Source of the DNA: Larix kaempferi
Lineage: Eukaryota; Streptophyta; Pinopsida; Pinales; Pinaceae
DNA length: 64,000 bases
Assembly (NCBI GenBank): GCA_027924585.1
Contig: BSBM01001662.1
Span: forward strand, 186,001 to 250,000
Reading direction: 5' to 3'
Below the pieces are notes generated by a model. That model was not told the origin of the DNA. It did no database searches and worked only from the letters and a program-made list of their open reading frames with translations. Shown one piece after another: positions 35,280-47,603 of the stretch. A program made the position numbers and the translations under genes. The first letter of the stretch is position 1. The number at the start of each line of letters is the position of its first letter.

Positions 35280-35690
35280 ATGACCATTACACTTCCTTGA
35301 GCCAGTTGGGATGGCAAGCGGTAGAGGTATGCGTGGAGGAAGAGAGATAGCAAGGAGTGAGGGAGGCCGCATGTAGAGCCAGTCAGAGTCAATAGGGGGA
35401 GCAAGCGGTGGGAGGTAGGCGGCTTCTTGCACATAGAGAGGGAGCATGGCCATTGTACGGCTCGCGAGGATGGTGGCCACGAAGAGTGGACATAGGGAGG
35501 AGCCGAGTGGGAGCCAGGGAAAATGTGGAAGAGCGGCATGGGATGGCTGGCGGTGGGAGATAGCCACGCGAAGGAGAAGGAGGAGAGGTAGGTGGATAAG
35601 TGTGGATGCACGTGGAGGAGCATGGGAAGCCAAGAGGTGGGGAGCTGCCAGGTGGAGAAGACGGATAGGGGTGGATGACAATGAAAATTC
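35280..35690. other. Purine-rich, GC-rich island with overlapping open frames
   Basis: This 400-bp stretch is markedly richer in G (plus strand) than its surroundings. Open frames of 101-153 codons occur in all three - strand frames and one of 90 codons on +. Overlap of this kind comes from base composition (few T/A for stops), so I do not call a gene. The predicted peptides are Pro/Leu/Ser-rich without a motif. Confidence 0.4.
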
Positions 35691-35800
35691 CCATTCTGCA
35701 GACGAAAATTTACATTAAACAGAAAGTATAATGTGAAGTTGAAATGAATCTAGTAAAAAGGGATAAAAGTAAAATCAGTGCAACAAGTGAGAAAAATTAC

Positions 35801-35988
35801 CTTTCCAGTAGATGGTTTCACCACACGTTTTTGAGATTAAAATTGCCGATCCTCTGCTATCATACTTTGACACTATTCGAGGTGCTTCATACTTACTTCC
35901 CAGGGTAAATAATATTAATGATGGTAAACCCTTTCCAATTTGTGTTCTCTGGGTGATATTGCCTTTCCCCAAAACCTCTCCAACATAT
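35801..35988 (-). CDS. Possible orphan exon, family unknown
   Basis: On the - strand a 188-bp segment is bounded by TTGTTCAG at its 5' side and GTAATTT at its 3' side, good acceptor and donor. It encodes about 62 residues without a stop (starts YVGEVLGKGNITQ, later SLILFTLGSKYEAPRI) of ordinary mixed composition, unlike the low-complexity shadow ORFs nearby. I do not recognise the family and see no matching neighbouring exon. It may be a captured or relict exon. Confidence 0.35.
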
Positions 35989-37164
35989 CTGAACAATTAG
36001 AATCGAGGAATATGCAGAAGAGGGCAGAAAAGATGTGACCTCAATTCGAAATCCCCATAATCTTGCAAACTTGGTAAGAGCAATCTTTTGTGAGGACGGA
36101 TCTTCATAAAAGGATGCAGTGTAACATCTTCAGGATTCTGTGATTTGTGGAAGTTTGAGACTTGGCCTTCTCCTCTTATGTTGCAATGTATATCATTTAT
36201 TCAGATTACAAATGGATCAATCTTTGATGAGATCATGGCATGATATCACTTTTAATCTCGGGGTATTAATACAGTAGTCTTTTAGGTTGATTACATTGAC
36301 ATGTTTGCGGGGATATGGAACTGGTTAGTGCTACGTATGGGGTGAGATTGGCGATCAACGATACATAACAAGATCTCCTTAATTAAATATAATGGCGTTC
36401 AAATATTTATTTTGATGTGATAATATATATGTAGATATTTTGATGAACTATACTTATTAATCCCAATGATCTAATATCTCCTTTTAATGAGCTTGTGATG
36501 CGGAGATAAAAGTAAACATAGCTTGTGATAATGCCAAGATGTGAAAATTAAAACTCCGGTACAATTTCCATGTTTGAATTTCCCTTTCAATGACGTGAGC
36601 TTTTCCAAAATGATGTCATTCTATTATACCATTATTTCATCTTAGCGTTGGCTTTTAACTGTCCTTTCCAATGAAAGCTTACCACAAAGATGAATTGAAG
36701 TTTAATCAAAAGGCAACTAGAAAAGAAAAATAGTCACTTATTTTAGTTATTCATTCCAAGCGTTCGATTTACGAAAGTCCAAGCATGTGTGCAAACACAA
36801 TCACTTTAATCAATTCATACGGGAGATTATGGACACATTGTTTTTGTTGGGTTTAAATATCTAGTTTTAATGTCCATATATTTTTATTATAATAATCCTT
36901 AAAGTTGATGCAATCCATGGAGTGGCAGGTCAAACAAAAAAAGGTGAAAGTCCATAAAAGTTTTAATCGCTCCTTATTTATTTTAACAAAATGCTCATTC
37001 AATTTTGTTCTTGTCGATATATTATGTTTTAGTATAAAGGAATTTAATTATAGGAAATTAGTGAGGTTGATATAATAAAAAAGTAAATAAATACTCACTT
37101 TTAAAATTACACCATAACGTATTAAGGAAGTGCATAAAGTTGAATTTCATTATTTAAGTTTGAG

Positions 37165-37167
<3 letters not shown>
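35989..37167. other. AT-rich spacer
   Basis: No gene, no repeat clear enough to call. Confidence 0.5.

Positions 37168-37215
<48 letters not shown>
37168..37215. repeat. (AT)24 microsatellite
   Basis: An uninterrupted run of 24 AT dinucleotides. Confidence 0.98.
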
Positions 37216-37220
<5 letters not shown>

Positions 37221-39271
37221 GCTTTAAGAGTAATATTAAAAATTTGTGACGAATGAAAAGATCAAATGAAATATTTTCTTTCATTTTAAATTTTGATTCA
37301 CTCTTATAAGTTAACTTTAAAAATATAAGGGATAAAACTAGATCAAATTCGCATTTATGCACATTTGGGATTTGATATGTTAAACATCGTAAGTGTGATG
37401 TGAACTCCATACGGCATAGGGTGCATGCTTGGTTGATAATATAATGCACGTTTGGAAAAGATAAAAACGTGAAGATATCACAAATGGGGAGTGTAAACAA
37501 AATAAAATAAAAAGAGAAAAGAAAGATTAAATATACAAATATATTAAGTAATAATAAATTCGTGGTATAGTGAATGATGTTGAGTATATTAAGGTTTTGA
37601 TTATGGTGATTTGATTAAAAATTGAATAGAGAATTTGGATTATGCTAAAAATAAAATTTCATATTAAGGTTGAATTAAATGTGGAAGGATTTTGAATTAA
37701 GTTGGGTTATATATATAGTTTGGAATATCGAAGTTGACTAGGTATTGAATTTTGAAGTATTTAATTTTCAAATTTAAGTATTAAACATCTCAAATTGATA
37801 TTTTGAAATTTAGTATTAAGATAAATAAATAAACTAGGTTAATATTAAATGTTAAAATGTTAAAATAAAGTAACTACCTAACCATAGATAATGTTCATAG
37901 TTAGCTCAATTAAAATTCGACACTAGTTAGTTTATTCCTTGTTCTAAGAAGACCCCTTACCGAAACTTCGACTTATAGTCGAAAATACGAAATGAATAAG
38001 GAATAATAATAATAAAAAAAAAACAAGACACCATTGAGATCAGCGTGGCGAGCTCAACACTAGGACTTAATCAAGATGAAATCAAGCAATAAAATATAAA
38101 AATATGGAAATTGTTGAGGAACTAATGAGCTAGCATTGAATGATCACGTATGAAATTTCAGTGAGGTTAAGTAAAATACTAATATAAATAAATGTAATAG
38201 TAATACATGCAAAACGAGGACCAATGTGCATTGCAATGAATAAAGTTATGATGTTTAAATCCTTATTATAGGATGGAAGAAACCGATAGTCACATTAGAG
38301 ATCAAATTGTTGTTACTTTTGAGAGAGTGAGAGAAATAAGAAGTGGAATAGGACGAAGACAGGTAGATATGTTTGTTTTCATATCAACATCTCATAAATC
38401 AAGAACAATGCTTGATTCCATGTGAATGTATTGGGTTCGTATTAGGGTGAAAAAATGAAGACGGGTGTCTATTTTGGGGGGTCTCGTGAGAAAATAATTC
38501 TGGTTTTTTCATATTTTCAACTTTGGGTGAACAAAAGTGATATTTTTATTTAAAATTTCACTTTGCAGTAAAAAGAAAACTTTTAGAGAATTATGTTAGC
38601 TTTCTATTCATAATTTTTTCAATTTTTTTTATTGATATTTGATATGTCGATTTCGCAAATGTTTGACAGTGTTTTCTTATAAAATGAAAATACTACAAAA
38701 TAGTTATGATTTGTTGAGCCAGTAAAATCGTTGTTAGACTTGTTTTTTGCAAAAACAGAAAATGCTACGACAATCTACACACAATGTACTAGTGCTTGAC
38801 TATAAGTTTGTAACCAATGGATCTATATACTAATTATTATATTTTTTTAAAGTCGATCAATGGGGAAACTTAGTCGATTTTCAACATCTTTTTTGTTGTG
38901 CCACTTTTCTCTCAATCGGCTCTAAAAATAAAAAATCTACGAACACCATTTTGAAGTAGACACGCCAATTAAGATTCCCACATTTTTTTCAATTTTTTTG
39001 GTGGTGTATTTTTAAAGTTATGGATTTTTCTTTTCACCGTTTTTTTAAAGAGATGAATCCAAACTCGACACATGTTACAAAAATAAAACATAAAAAATAT
39101 CAGTTCTTATCTATACACAACAAAATCTATACCCATGTAAAGTAGATTCAATAATGAACCTAATGGTATTAAGATCGACATTCGTTTTGTAGTGTAAGAG
39201 GTTGTTTTTCGCTTCTGAAAATGGAGAAACCTAAAAATTTCGTAGAATCGTGAAGCTTCCATGTTTCAGAT
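37216..39271. other. AT-rich spacer left of the DNA transposon
   Basis: No ORF of note and many homopolymer runs. I see nothing specific before the palindrome cluster at 39272. Confidence 0.5.
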
Positions 39272-39358
39272 ATTATTCGGCCGAATAATTGTTCGGCCGA
39301 ATAACCTTTTTCCGTAACGGCACCGGCAATTACAGCAAAGGTTATTCGGATGAATAAT
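39272..39358. repeat. Left-end palindrome cluster
   Basis: attattcggccgaataat (39272-39289) is a perfect 18-bp palindrome, followed by gttcggccgaataacc and, near 39341, ttattcggatgaataat. These match the cluster at 49708-50021. Confidence 0.75.
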
Positions 39359-39762
39359 GAAACGGAAAAAAAATTTCGTCGACCGAAAAAAAAAAATGTT
39401 TTCTATACTCGTTTAAATAAAACTAAATTAATTCATTATTTTTGCATGTTTTAACTTCGCATATTTCTTGTCAAACTATTTTTGAAAGGGTTTTCAAAGA
39501 AAACATTTTTTGCAAAAGAAGGTTTTTACAAGGTATGTTTCTTCTTATTTTTTTCCAAAAGACACATTGAAGGAGTTTTTTTGAAATGCATTTTTGTAAA
39601 GGAGTTTTTTTTCTAAGGCATATTTGCAAGGAGTTTTTTCAAAATATTCCTTTTCTTAGACATGTTTGCAAAGTGGTTTATGCAAAGAATGTTTCTTTCC
39701 AAGGGTTGTATTTAAAGAGTGTTTATTCCAAAGTATTTTTGCAAAAAAAATGTATTTTTCCT

Positions 39763-40106
39763 TCTTATTTCTTTGAAAGGGATTTTTTCAAAGAGTTGTT
39801 TTGGTAAGGTAATTTACAAATGGTTTTTTTCCAAGGTAATTTTGCACTTCTTATGTCTTTGAAAGGGGTTTTTTCAAATAGTTGTTTTGCTAAGGTATTT
39901 TGCAAAGGGTTTTTTTCCAAGGTAGTTTTGCAATTCTTATTTATTTGAAAGGGGTTTTTTCAAATAGTTGTTTTGCTAAGGTATTTTGCAAAGGGTTTTT
40001 TTTCAAGGTAGTTTTGCACTTCTTATTTCTTTGAAAGGGGTTTTTTCAAAGAGTTGTTTACTCAAAGTATTTTTGCAAATAAGTTATTTCTTTACAAGGG
40101 TTTTTT
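39763..40106. repeat. 86-bp tandem array upstream of the transposase gene
   Basis: Units starting tcttatttctttgaaagg lie at 39763, 39849, 39935 and 40021, exactly 86 bp apart, with ttttttccaaggtagttttg inside. The surroundings from 39480 to 40380 are built of looser versions of the same T-rich motif. Small open frames here (for example 39986-40324) come from the lack of stops in T-rich repeats and are not called as genes. Confidence 0.85.
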
Positions 40107-40513
40107 CCAAGATATGTTTACAAATAAATTTTTTTTCAAAGTATTTTTTCCTAGTGGTTTTTTTCCTAGATATTTTTTCAAAGAGATTTTTTTTTCCAGT
40201 GCTTTTTATAAAGAAGATTTATTTACAAGGTGTTCTTATTATTTTCCAATGGGTAGGTGATTTATTGTCAAGGAGTTTCTTATTTATTTCCAAGAAGGTT
40301 TTTTTCAAAAAAGATTTTTGTTGAAAGAGTTTTTTCAAAGGAAATTTAATTTCAAAGAGATCTTCTTCAAAAGACTCTTACAAGATTTTGATAAGGTGAA
40401 GTAAATTTCAATTCATGTTTTTATAAATTCCGGAAATGTTTTTAAATCTTAATTTATTTATTTTTACTATAAAGTAATGATTCTTTAATTTATCATCTAT
40501 AGATTAAACAATC

Positions 40514-43466
40514 ATGGGAAATAAGAGAAAACGTTAAAAAAAAGGTGATCGTAAATGTGATGATGATGGTAATAGAGAAAAACAAAAACTCAGATATATT
40601 GCCAAAAAACAAAGGGTTGCCGAAATGGAAGAGAGAATTATTGAAGATATAAATATAGATTTACATGATAATGTTGAGGAAATGGAAATTGAAAATAGAG
40701 TACAAGAAGAACAAATTGAAGTTGAAGAGACCATTGTAGAAGATGTAAATAGTGATTTACATGCTAATGTCGATGAAGTCAATATTGAAGATCAAGTTCA
40801 AGATTCAGAAATTGGACTTGGTATGTATATATCATATATTTTCCAAATTCATTTTTTTATAATGAATTTTATTTTGGATTTATGTTAAATTAAATTTAAC
40901 TTGATGTATAGGTACTTTCACCATTGATGATGAAATGTTAGAAGACATTGATTGCGACAAATATAGAAAAAAACTACCAATATATGTTGCATGATATCGT
41001 GCTACAAAATTTTATGATGAAGTTCTCAAGGATTACTCAATAGCAGAACAATCACAAATTTTGAGATGTTTATTAGTGTCCAAGAAGTTAGAAGGTGCTA
41101 CATCATTATTTGGTATTCACAAGGCGACAAAGAGTCGAAATTGAAACAAAATGTGATAGAAAATATAGCTGATGCAATAAAAAAATTTGGAAAATCCAGG
41201 AAGAAAGATATCAGTGATGCACGTAAAGCAATTCATACAGCAATTCTTTCAGCTAGTACTAAACAAAAGCGTTTGACAACAGAACTAGCAAAAGTAGTTG
41301 GAACATCAAGAAAGACATTATACAAACATAGCAAATTCAGAATGCAAATAGATGAAAATAATGAACTTGCTTTCTGGGCAATTATTTGTAGACAACCTTA
41401 CAAAGATAGATTGGGAGCAGGTGTTAAAGATATTGTACGAGAATATTGGTTGGAACATGCTCGAGTTTCACCAAATTCAAGAGATGCGATACGCAAAAGA
41501 ATATCATGAAATGTATATGAAAGCCAACCAAAACATATAATGGACATGACACAAGTACAATTGTTCAATAAATTCAAGGAAGATCATCGTGGAATTAATA
41601 TATCAATCACTACATTTGTGCAACAAAAACCATGGTATGTTAGACCTATTACTATACATGATACATGTTGTTGCCGTTATCGTGTGCAATTTCAGTTATA
41701 TTATGACACGTTTCTTGAATTTGGTAAAATGTTTTGGACAAATTCACCACCTCCGCCCACAATACATGAATTCATATCTCAAATTTTATGTGAGAGAAAT
41801 CACGATGAAGTATTTTATTCAAAGAAATGTGTCAATGGAAAACCGTGTCATCGTTGTGGAAATCTGGTGTTATTACACAATAAATATCCTATCGATAATG
41901 ATCAATCATTGTCAAATGTAAATGTTGATTGGAGGAGATACGAATACATCAATTATACTACAAGTTCTAGTGATTCACATTCCAAAAGAATTGATTGGCT
42001 AGAAGATAAGATATGCATGACATATTTTCTCAAAAAATTTGAAAGTGAAATTTATAAATACACCTAGCATTCACATAGAGCACGATGACAAGATCTTCAA
42101 TTCAAACAGTCTCGTGAAATTTTTCCACCCAGAAAAATTTTGTCTGTGGTTGATTTTGCTGAAAACTATACATTTGCTGCACAAAAAGAGATACAGAGTG
42201 AATACTATCACTATGACCAAGTTTCGATTTTTGTCCATGTCATATATAGACATTCTCAACAGGATGTTGATGGCATTGAAAGCACATGTGACAATCGAGA
42301 TGTGATTAAACAATATCACTTCTATATCAGTGATGATCGTACACATGATACACATTTTGTTCAACATTGTATAGAAAATATTTTCTATGATTCACTGACA
42401 AAATGCAAAGTTAAATTCAATGAACATTGGATATGGTCTAATGGATGTGTGGGTCAATTTAAATCTTCACGATCATTTTTTTGGTTATGTCAACTTCATA
42501 AAGCGTTGAACATTAAACATCGCTGGAATTTCTTTGAAACTGGACATGGAAAAGGTGAACATGATGGTGCAGGAGCATGCGTAAAAAGAGCACTTCGAAG
42601 ATGGCAAATGAACTATTCTTCTGCACGGTTTCATTCAGCTGCAGAGGTTGTCCAATGGTGTCAATTAAATCTAAGCCATGATTATAATCAACAATCAAAA
42701 GATGTGCGCAGGTATGTACACTATTTTTTTAATTTATATTATTTCTTGAAATTTAAAAAAATGTACACTAACATTTAAGTACATGTACACTTACATTAAA
42801 AGTTGTTCTTCAAGTGATTTATCATTTATTGTGTAGGTTTTTTTTGCTTGTTGGGGTCCAAGATATAAATAGATCAATACCATATGACGCTAGCACCATA
42901 CATGGGACTATAGATCTTCACTCTATTCAAACAAAATCATTCCAAAACATGTTTGCATTTGACAGTAGAAAGCAATCATGCTTTTGTCATATTTGCACTA
43001 AAAATGTTGAATCTACAGAAGTTTGTGAAAACATAACAAACAACTACGTAAAAGCTTGGAAACACACAGAGATTAATCCAAAAGGAAAAATGCCACTTGC
43101 AAGTGTAGAAGAATTAGAATCAGAAGAAATGGCAATATCATCTGATGGCGATAGAACTTTAGATCTTGTTAGAGAAGGTAATGAACTTACTTGACTTGTT
43201 AAGTTAATTGTTCATTCTTGTCCATTGCCATAAGTATAGTCAATTTAATTGATTTAAAAACACTAACACCAATTGTAATTTGCGCAGGAGATGTTTTCGA
43301 TGTGATTGCACCTTTAGACAACAACAAAAATGTGAAATATTATTTGATGCGATGCACTGAAGGAAAGATGAAGTTATTGGAGGACTACAATGACAACGGA
43401 TTTACATACGAGAGAGGATCCATCATTTTAAAAGGCTATTTTTTTTCAGCAGACGCATATGACTAA
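40514..43466 (+). pseudogene. DFAENY-type DDE transposase, four exons, inactivated
   Basis: Exons 40514-40820, 40912-42711, 42837-43177 and 43288-43466 join in phase through GTATGT/GTAATG donors and TAG/CAG acceptors, giving about 875 codons. In order: a basic then acidic coiled-coil N-terminus; a helix-turn-helix-like segment (RLTTELAKVVGTSRKTLYKH, about 41270); a Cys/His region (CCCRYR at 41669, CVNGKPCHRCG at about 41828-41860); then the catalytic-looking core with VVDFAENYTF (42146), a mid block HDTHFVQHCIE, WSNGCVGQFKSSRSFF (42434) and FFETGHGKGEHDGAGACVKR (42530). Proteins with this DFAENY ... SDG-x-x-x-QF/YK ... HGK-DG-G pattern are known to me from uncharacterised transposon families in animals and some plants. 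Decay: stops at 40535, 40992, 41507, 42065 and 42086, a frameshift near 41140, and Asn instead of the usual Asp in the SDG motif. A C-terminal Cys/His patch (CFCHICTKN) lies near 42985. Confidence 0.8.
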
Positions 43467-44243
43467 AAATTATGTCTACTTTCAAGATTATGAACCCGAT
43501 GTTATATGTTGTCAGTATAGTCATTTAGTATGTGCATCTCGAATAAGGTTGGTACAAGTTCCATAAAAAAAACAGTTAAAAACAAAAAAATGGAAACTGT
43601 CCATATGTGAACATGAACGGATAATTGAGGATGGCATTCCATTGCAATGTTTTTAACTATATATCAAAAATGAATTGATCTATGTTTTTGTCCATGTCAA
43701 TTGTTGTGTAGAATATATTTTTTGTCCATGTGTCACAACTGTTGTGTACAATATATTTTTTCATTGAATTTTTATGAATATTATCTTGAATGAGAACTAG
43801 CATAAGAGTTTAAATGGTTGTATTTTAGCATGCTTAAAAATGAATTCGAAAATTATTTGGTAATGAAATTTTTAATAAAAAATTTTAAAAAAAAAAAATG
43901 TTGTAAATTTCAGCTATATGGAATGTTTGTCTTTAATTTGTAATTTCGTAATATAAAGTACTTTATTAAGGTCCCCATATGTCTATTAGACCACTTAACG
44001 GATGTGGCTATCCCCACACTCCACCCCGAATTTTTACTTTTGATTGATTGATGCCAATGAGAAATCACCGAGAAACCTACTAAAATTTGTATTCTTCTAA
44101 TCCATTGAACATGTTTCTCTAATGTACTTCACCATAAATATGATCTGGATGATTTTTTTAAAACAAGTTGTTAATCTATATAGTTTTTAAATAAATGATT
44201 GTTGCACAAAGATAATATATCTCTTACATGTAAGTTCACATAA
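43467..44243. other. 3' flank of the transposase gene
   Basis: No gene. Two copies of a short block around tttttgtccatgtcaattgttgtgtagaatata (43687 and 43727) form a 40-bp direct repeat. A run of A's lies at about 43889. Confidence 0.5.
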
Positions 44244-44481
44244 CTGAAATCACGGCAAATGGAAATAACGATCATTTGATTTTTAATCACAAACAAGAAT
44301 TATTGGATTGTGAAGCTTATGCTAAATTAGAGCAATGATTATTTACAACAAATCGATAAAAATTCATCGAATTATTGTCTAAAATTCATTGCTCTAACTT
44401 AGCATAAACTTCACAATCCAAGAATCCTCACTTGTGATTAAAAAACAAAAAATCATTTATCCCCATTTGCCATGATTTCAG
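44244..44481. repeat. Large inverted repeat between the convergent genes
   Basis: Arms of about 98 bp (44244-44341 and 44383-44481) are near-perfect reverse complements: the left starts ctgaaatcacggcaaatgg and the right ends ccatttgccatgatttcag. The loop is about 40 bases. It lies between the 3' end of the transposase gene (43466) and that of the second gene (45344), so it could form a hairpin in either read-through transcript. It could also be a small hairpin-type MITE. Confidence 0.85.
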
Positions 44482-44639
44482 CAGCATTTAGAAATTCACG
44501 AACTACAAAGTACCTAAACAATGAACATATGAGAAACATTAGCTAAAATTTGAAATTTACATATGCAACATCATATCGATCAAACGACCAAAAGATTGAA
44601 ACTTTTATCAAACAATTCATAGATTTTCATTCATAACAT

Positions 44640-45140
44640 TAGGAAATTGAACCTATTAAAACTTCATATCTCTATCAAAAATTCCTATCATTCCTAACAT
44701 TCATTCATTCTTAAATATTCATATCAGGTACAACATTCTTAAACTTCCTAAAACTTTGATAACAAATTCATTTCTTAACATTTTAAACTTTGGTAACATC
44801 CATTTCTTAACATTTTAAACCTTCTTGACACTTTCCATTCATTCTTATGATTCAACACTTTCTCAACATTCATTCTTTCCATAACATTCATTCTCAGCAT
44901 AACATTGAACATTTTTAACAAATTTAACATTTCCTAACTTTAAATTGCAGCTATCAAATGTTCCAAACATTCATTTTTAACATTTTAAACATTCTTAACA
45001 CCTCCCATTCATTCTTTCCCAACATTCATTCTTACCATAACATTCCTTCTCAAGATTCAACATTTTCTAACTTTAGATTGCACCTATCAAAAGTTTCAAA
45101 CATTCATTCCTAACATTTTAAAGAGTCATGCAAAACATAT
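44640..45140. repeat. Degenerate cattcattcttaacattttaaac repeats
   Basis: About 500 bp made of irregular repeats of attcattcttaacattttaaac with cttaacattcc variants. Low complexity, no ORF. Confidence 0.7.
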
Positions 45141-45343
45141 TCTAAACATTTTACCAAATGACAAATAATTAACATGTACTCATATATAATCCAATAAAAA
45201 AGTTTATGAACATGTGAGTTCAATGTACATATATGTATAATCAAAAAATAAATACCCTTGATGTCCAAAACAACTGCAATATATATATATCAACAAAAAC
45301 AAAAACGTTTGAACCACTATCCATCTGGACCACTATCTTTCCA

Positions 45344-47589
45344 CTATCTTCTTCTAGGACCTTCCCTTGGACTCAACTCGGCCTACAACATGTATAAAAA
45401 CAAATTATGAATCTCATAAATTATTTAAACAATTTTAAACTAAATTAAAAAAATTAAAATATTAAACTTATATATGAAAGAACAATTCAATTATTAAAAA
45501 ATTTGTACATCAAATTCTCTGAATGCATGTCCACCACTTTCTTCCACCGGAGTCTTCCCTTTGGCTCCAAAGGATCGAAGAGAGCCAAGCTGCAACATGT
45601 ACAAAAGTAATTTATGAATCAAATAAAGTATTGAAACAATTTTAGAATAAATCCAAAAAATATTAAATATTAAATTACATCAGAGATCAATTCAAGTTAA
45701 ACAAAATTACCTCGGTGCCAATATCCACATTCATCAAAGAACCTACATCTTCACCCCCAATTTCCATATGGTCTCTCCCCTAAAATTTAAATTTTGTTAA
45801 TGAATAAAACATAGTAGAAACAAAAAATAAATTAAGCAATTAACTTAAAACCAAAACAAGAGAATTAAAATCATTAGCTCACAAGAGATGATAAATCATC
45901 TAAAAAGTTCGATTCTAAAGAAACCTGCATGGATAAGTCAAATTAACAATAAGATACATTGATATTTATTAAAATTAAAAAAAAAAAGATAAAATATCAA
46001 GTTCAAGCATAAATATTATAATAAATATACTTCTCCAAGACGCTCTTCATTTTGACTAAGACGCTCTTCTTTTTGACTAGTGGAGACTCGAAAATTATGT
46101 GCATTCAGCATTCTAGAAAACTGCAAACAAAATACATTTGTTTAATATACTTATTACTATGTAACAAAAAATTCAATTCAAAATGAATAAAAGATCAAAT
46201 AGATTGTCATAGCATAATCAACAAACCTCTCCCATACTCGATGTGTAATTGGATAACACATCTGAAGCTATGTCGCGACAAGACTTGGCATAAGTCCTGA
46301 GATCGTCGATGCTCAATCCATCTACCTCATCATTCGTCTTGTAAACAAAATTTTGACGAATAGTAGCACGAGCCCTCTCTCGACCCAATCCCACTTCTAC
46401 TCCAACAAGAGCTGACGCTAAACCATCACCTACAGAATCCCTTGCAGTTGTCCCAAGTCGGGATGTGGTCTCCATCTCCGATCTTAAAGCCACAACCCTG
46501 GGTGGAAGAGGTATCTCGGGTGGAGGTCGAAGAGTTGTAGGGTCTCTAAGAGCACCTTTTCGATTATATATTCGACCCTTTACAACTCCATAAAAGTCAG
46601 AAGGAATATCAGTATAGTTTGGCTTCATACCTAAAATAAACTCCGCATAGAAAAATCTAGCAAAATAATTAGGAACCTCATCGTTCCATGGCAATCGACC
46701 ATAAGCTACAAGGAACCGATCATATATTAGATGTGCAATTTGAGGATGCTTGAAATATTTCACTTTCAACATTTTTCGCTGAAGGCCTTCTTTGAAATTA
46801 AACATTGAATTGGCATGTTCTTTGGTCACTCTCTCCTTCACAACCTCCCACTTGCCTAGACCCATAACTTGTTCCCTTCGCCTCTGCATCAAATGAACAA
46901 AACCATTCGTAGTTGGTCCGAGTTCCTCATATACATCAATGAATTTTTGCAATGACCCCAAAACAATCTCTAGACTTTGTCTGCTCTCTGGAGGGAGATC
47001 CAAAGTAGAAAGATCATTGTTCAACCTGTCATAGTGGGATCTACAACTTTGAAGGATAGTTTGTTGCACAACACCTTCCCATGGAAGCTCATCAGGTAAA
47101 TCAGATGGATAAGTTGATATGGGTGTACAACCCTCAACTAGTGGAACATATGTCATCCTAGCTCTAGGAGGATCTTCAGGACCCTGCTCTCCACCCGCAC
47201 CTATTCCATCATCTACAATCCTATCTTGATCTTCCTCCCGCTCTGTCGAATTATGCACATCTTCTGAACCTCACTCTGCTTCAAATATATCCTTAGTCAA
47301 GTGTTAACCTTGTCCAAAAATTCAAAACAAACAAAAATACAGATTATACATGTATTGAAACATTAATGTTCATACCGACAGAAGGTTGAGATCGACGCTC
47401 TCCCACAGAAGATAAAGGGGAATCATTTGTACCCCTATCACTTCGTTGGTGATCGGATGATTGTTACCCATACAATAAACTCAAACCCTGAGGTGAATTC
47501 GACAACCTTTGACTACCAATTGGGACACCAATTCCCAATGAATGTGATGACCTCCTACGCTTTCACTTCGAAGACTCCACTCTTTCCAT
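45344..47589 (-). pseudogene. Second gene of the DNA transposon, seven coding exons, family unknown
   Basis: Exons on - : 47589-47376, 47263-46227, 46120-46031, 45924-45883, 45779-45711, 45589-45509 and 45382-45344 (TAG). All junctions are GT..AG and keep phase, giving about 523 codons from an ATG at 47589. Exon 1 is Ser/Arg/Gly-rich with two stops (TGA 47565, TAA 47464) that fit C-to-T change. Exon 2 holds the main folded region: a Pro/acidic start, then mostly helical sequence with LPPESRQSLEIVLGSLQKF, KERVTKEHANSMFNFKEGL and YFARFFYAEFILGMKPNY. Exon 3 has an internal duplication (SQKEERLSQNEERL). I recognise no domain. Its place in a transposon beside a transposase suggests an accessory or DNA-binding subunit, as in other two-gene DNA transposons, but that is inference. 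Exon 2 alone is an uninterrupted 345-codon frame, so constraint was recent. Confidence 0.75.
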
Positions 47590-47603
47590 TTGATATGATT
47601 TCT

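Noticed and set aside
35220-35718. Overlapping ORFs of 101-153 codons on the - strand and 90 on the +
   Set aside because: All frames are open at once because the strand is purine-rich. The peptides are Pro/Leu/Ser-rich with no motif and no splice-site logic.
37150-37500. - strand ORF of 116 codons ending in Ile-Tyr repeats
   Set aside because: Its end is translated (AT)24 microsatellite and the remainder has no motif.
39586-40324. Phe/Lys-rich + strand ORFs before the transposase gene
   Set aside because: They follow from T-rich 86-bp repeats that lack stop codons.
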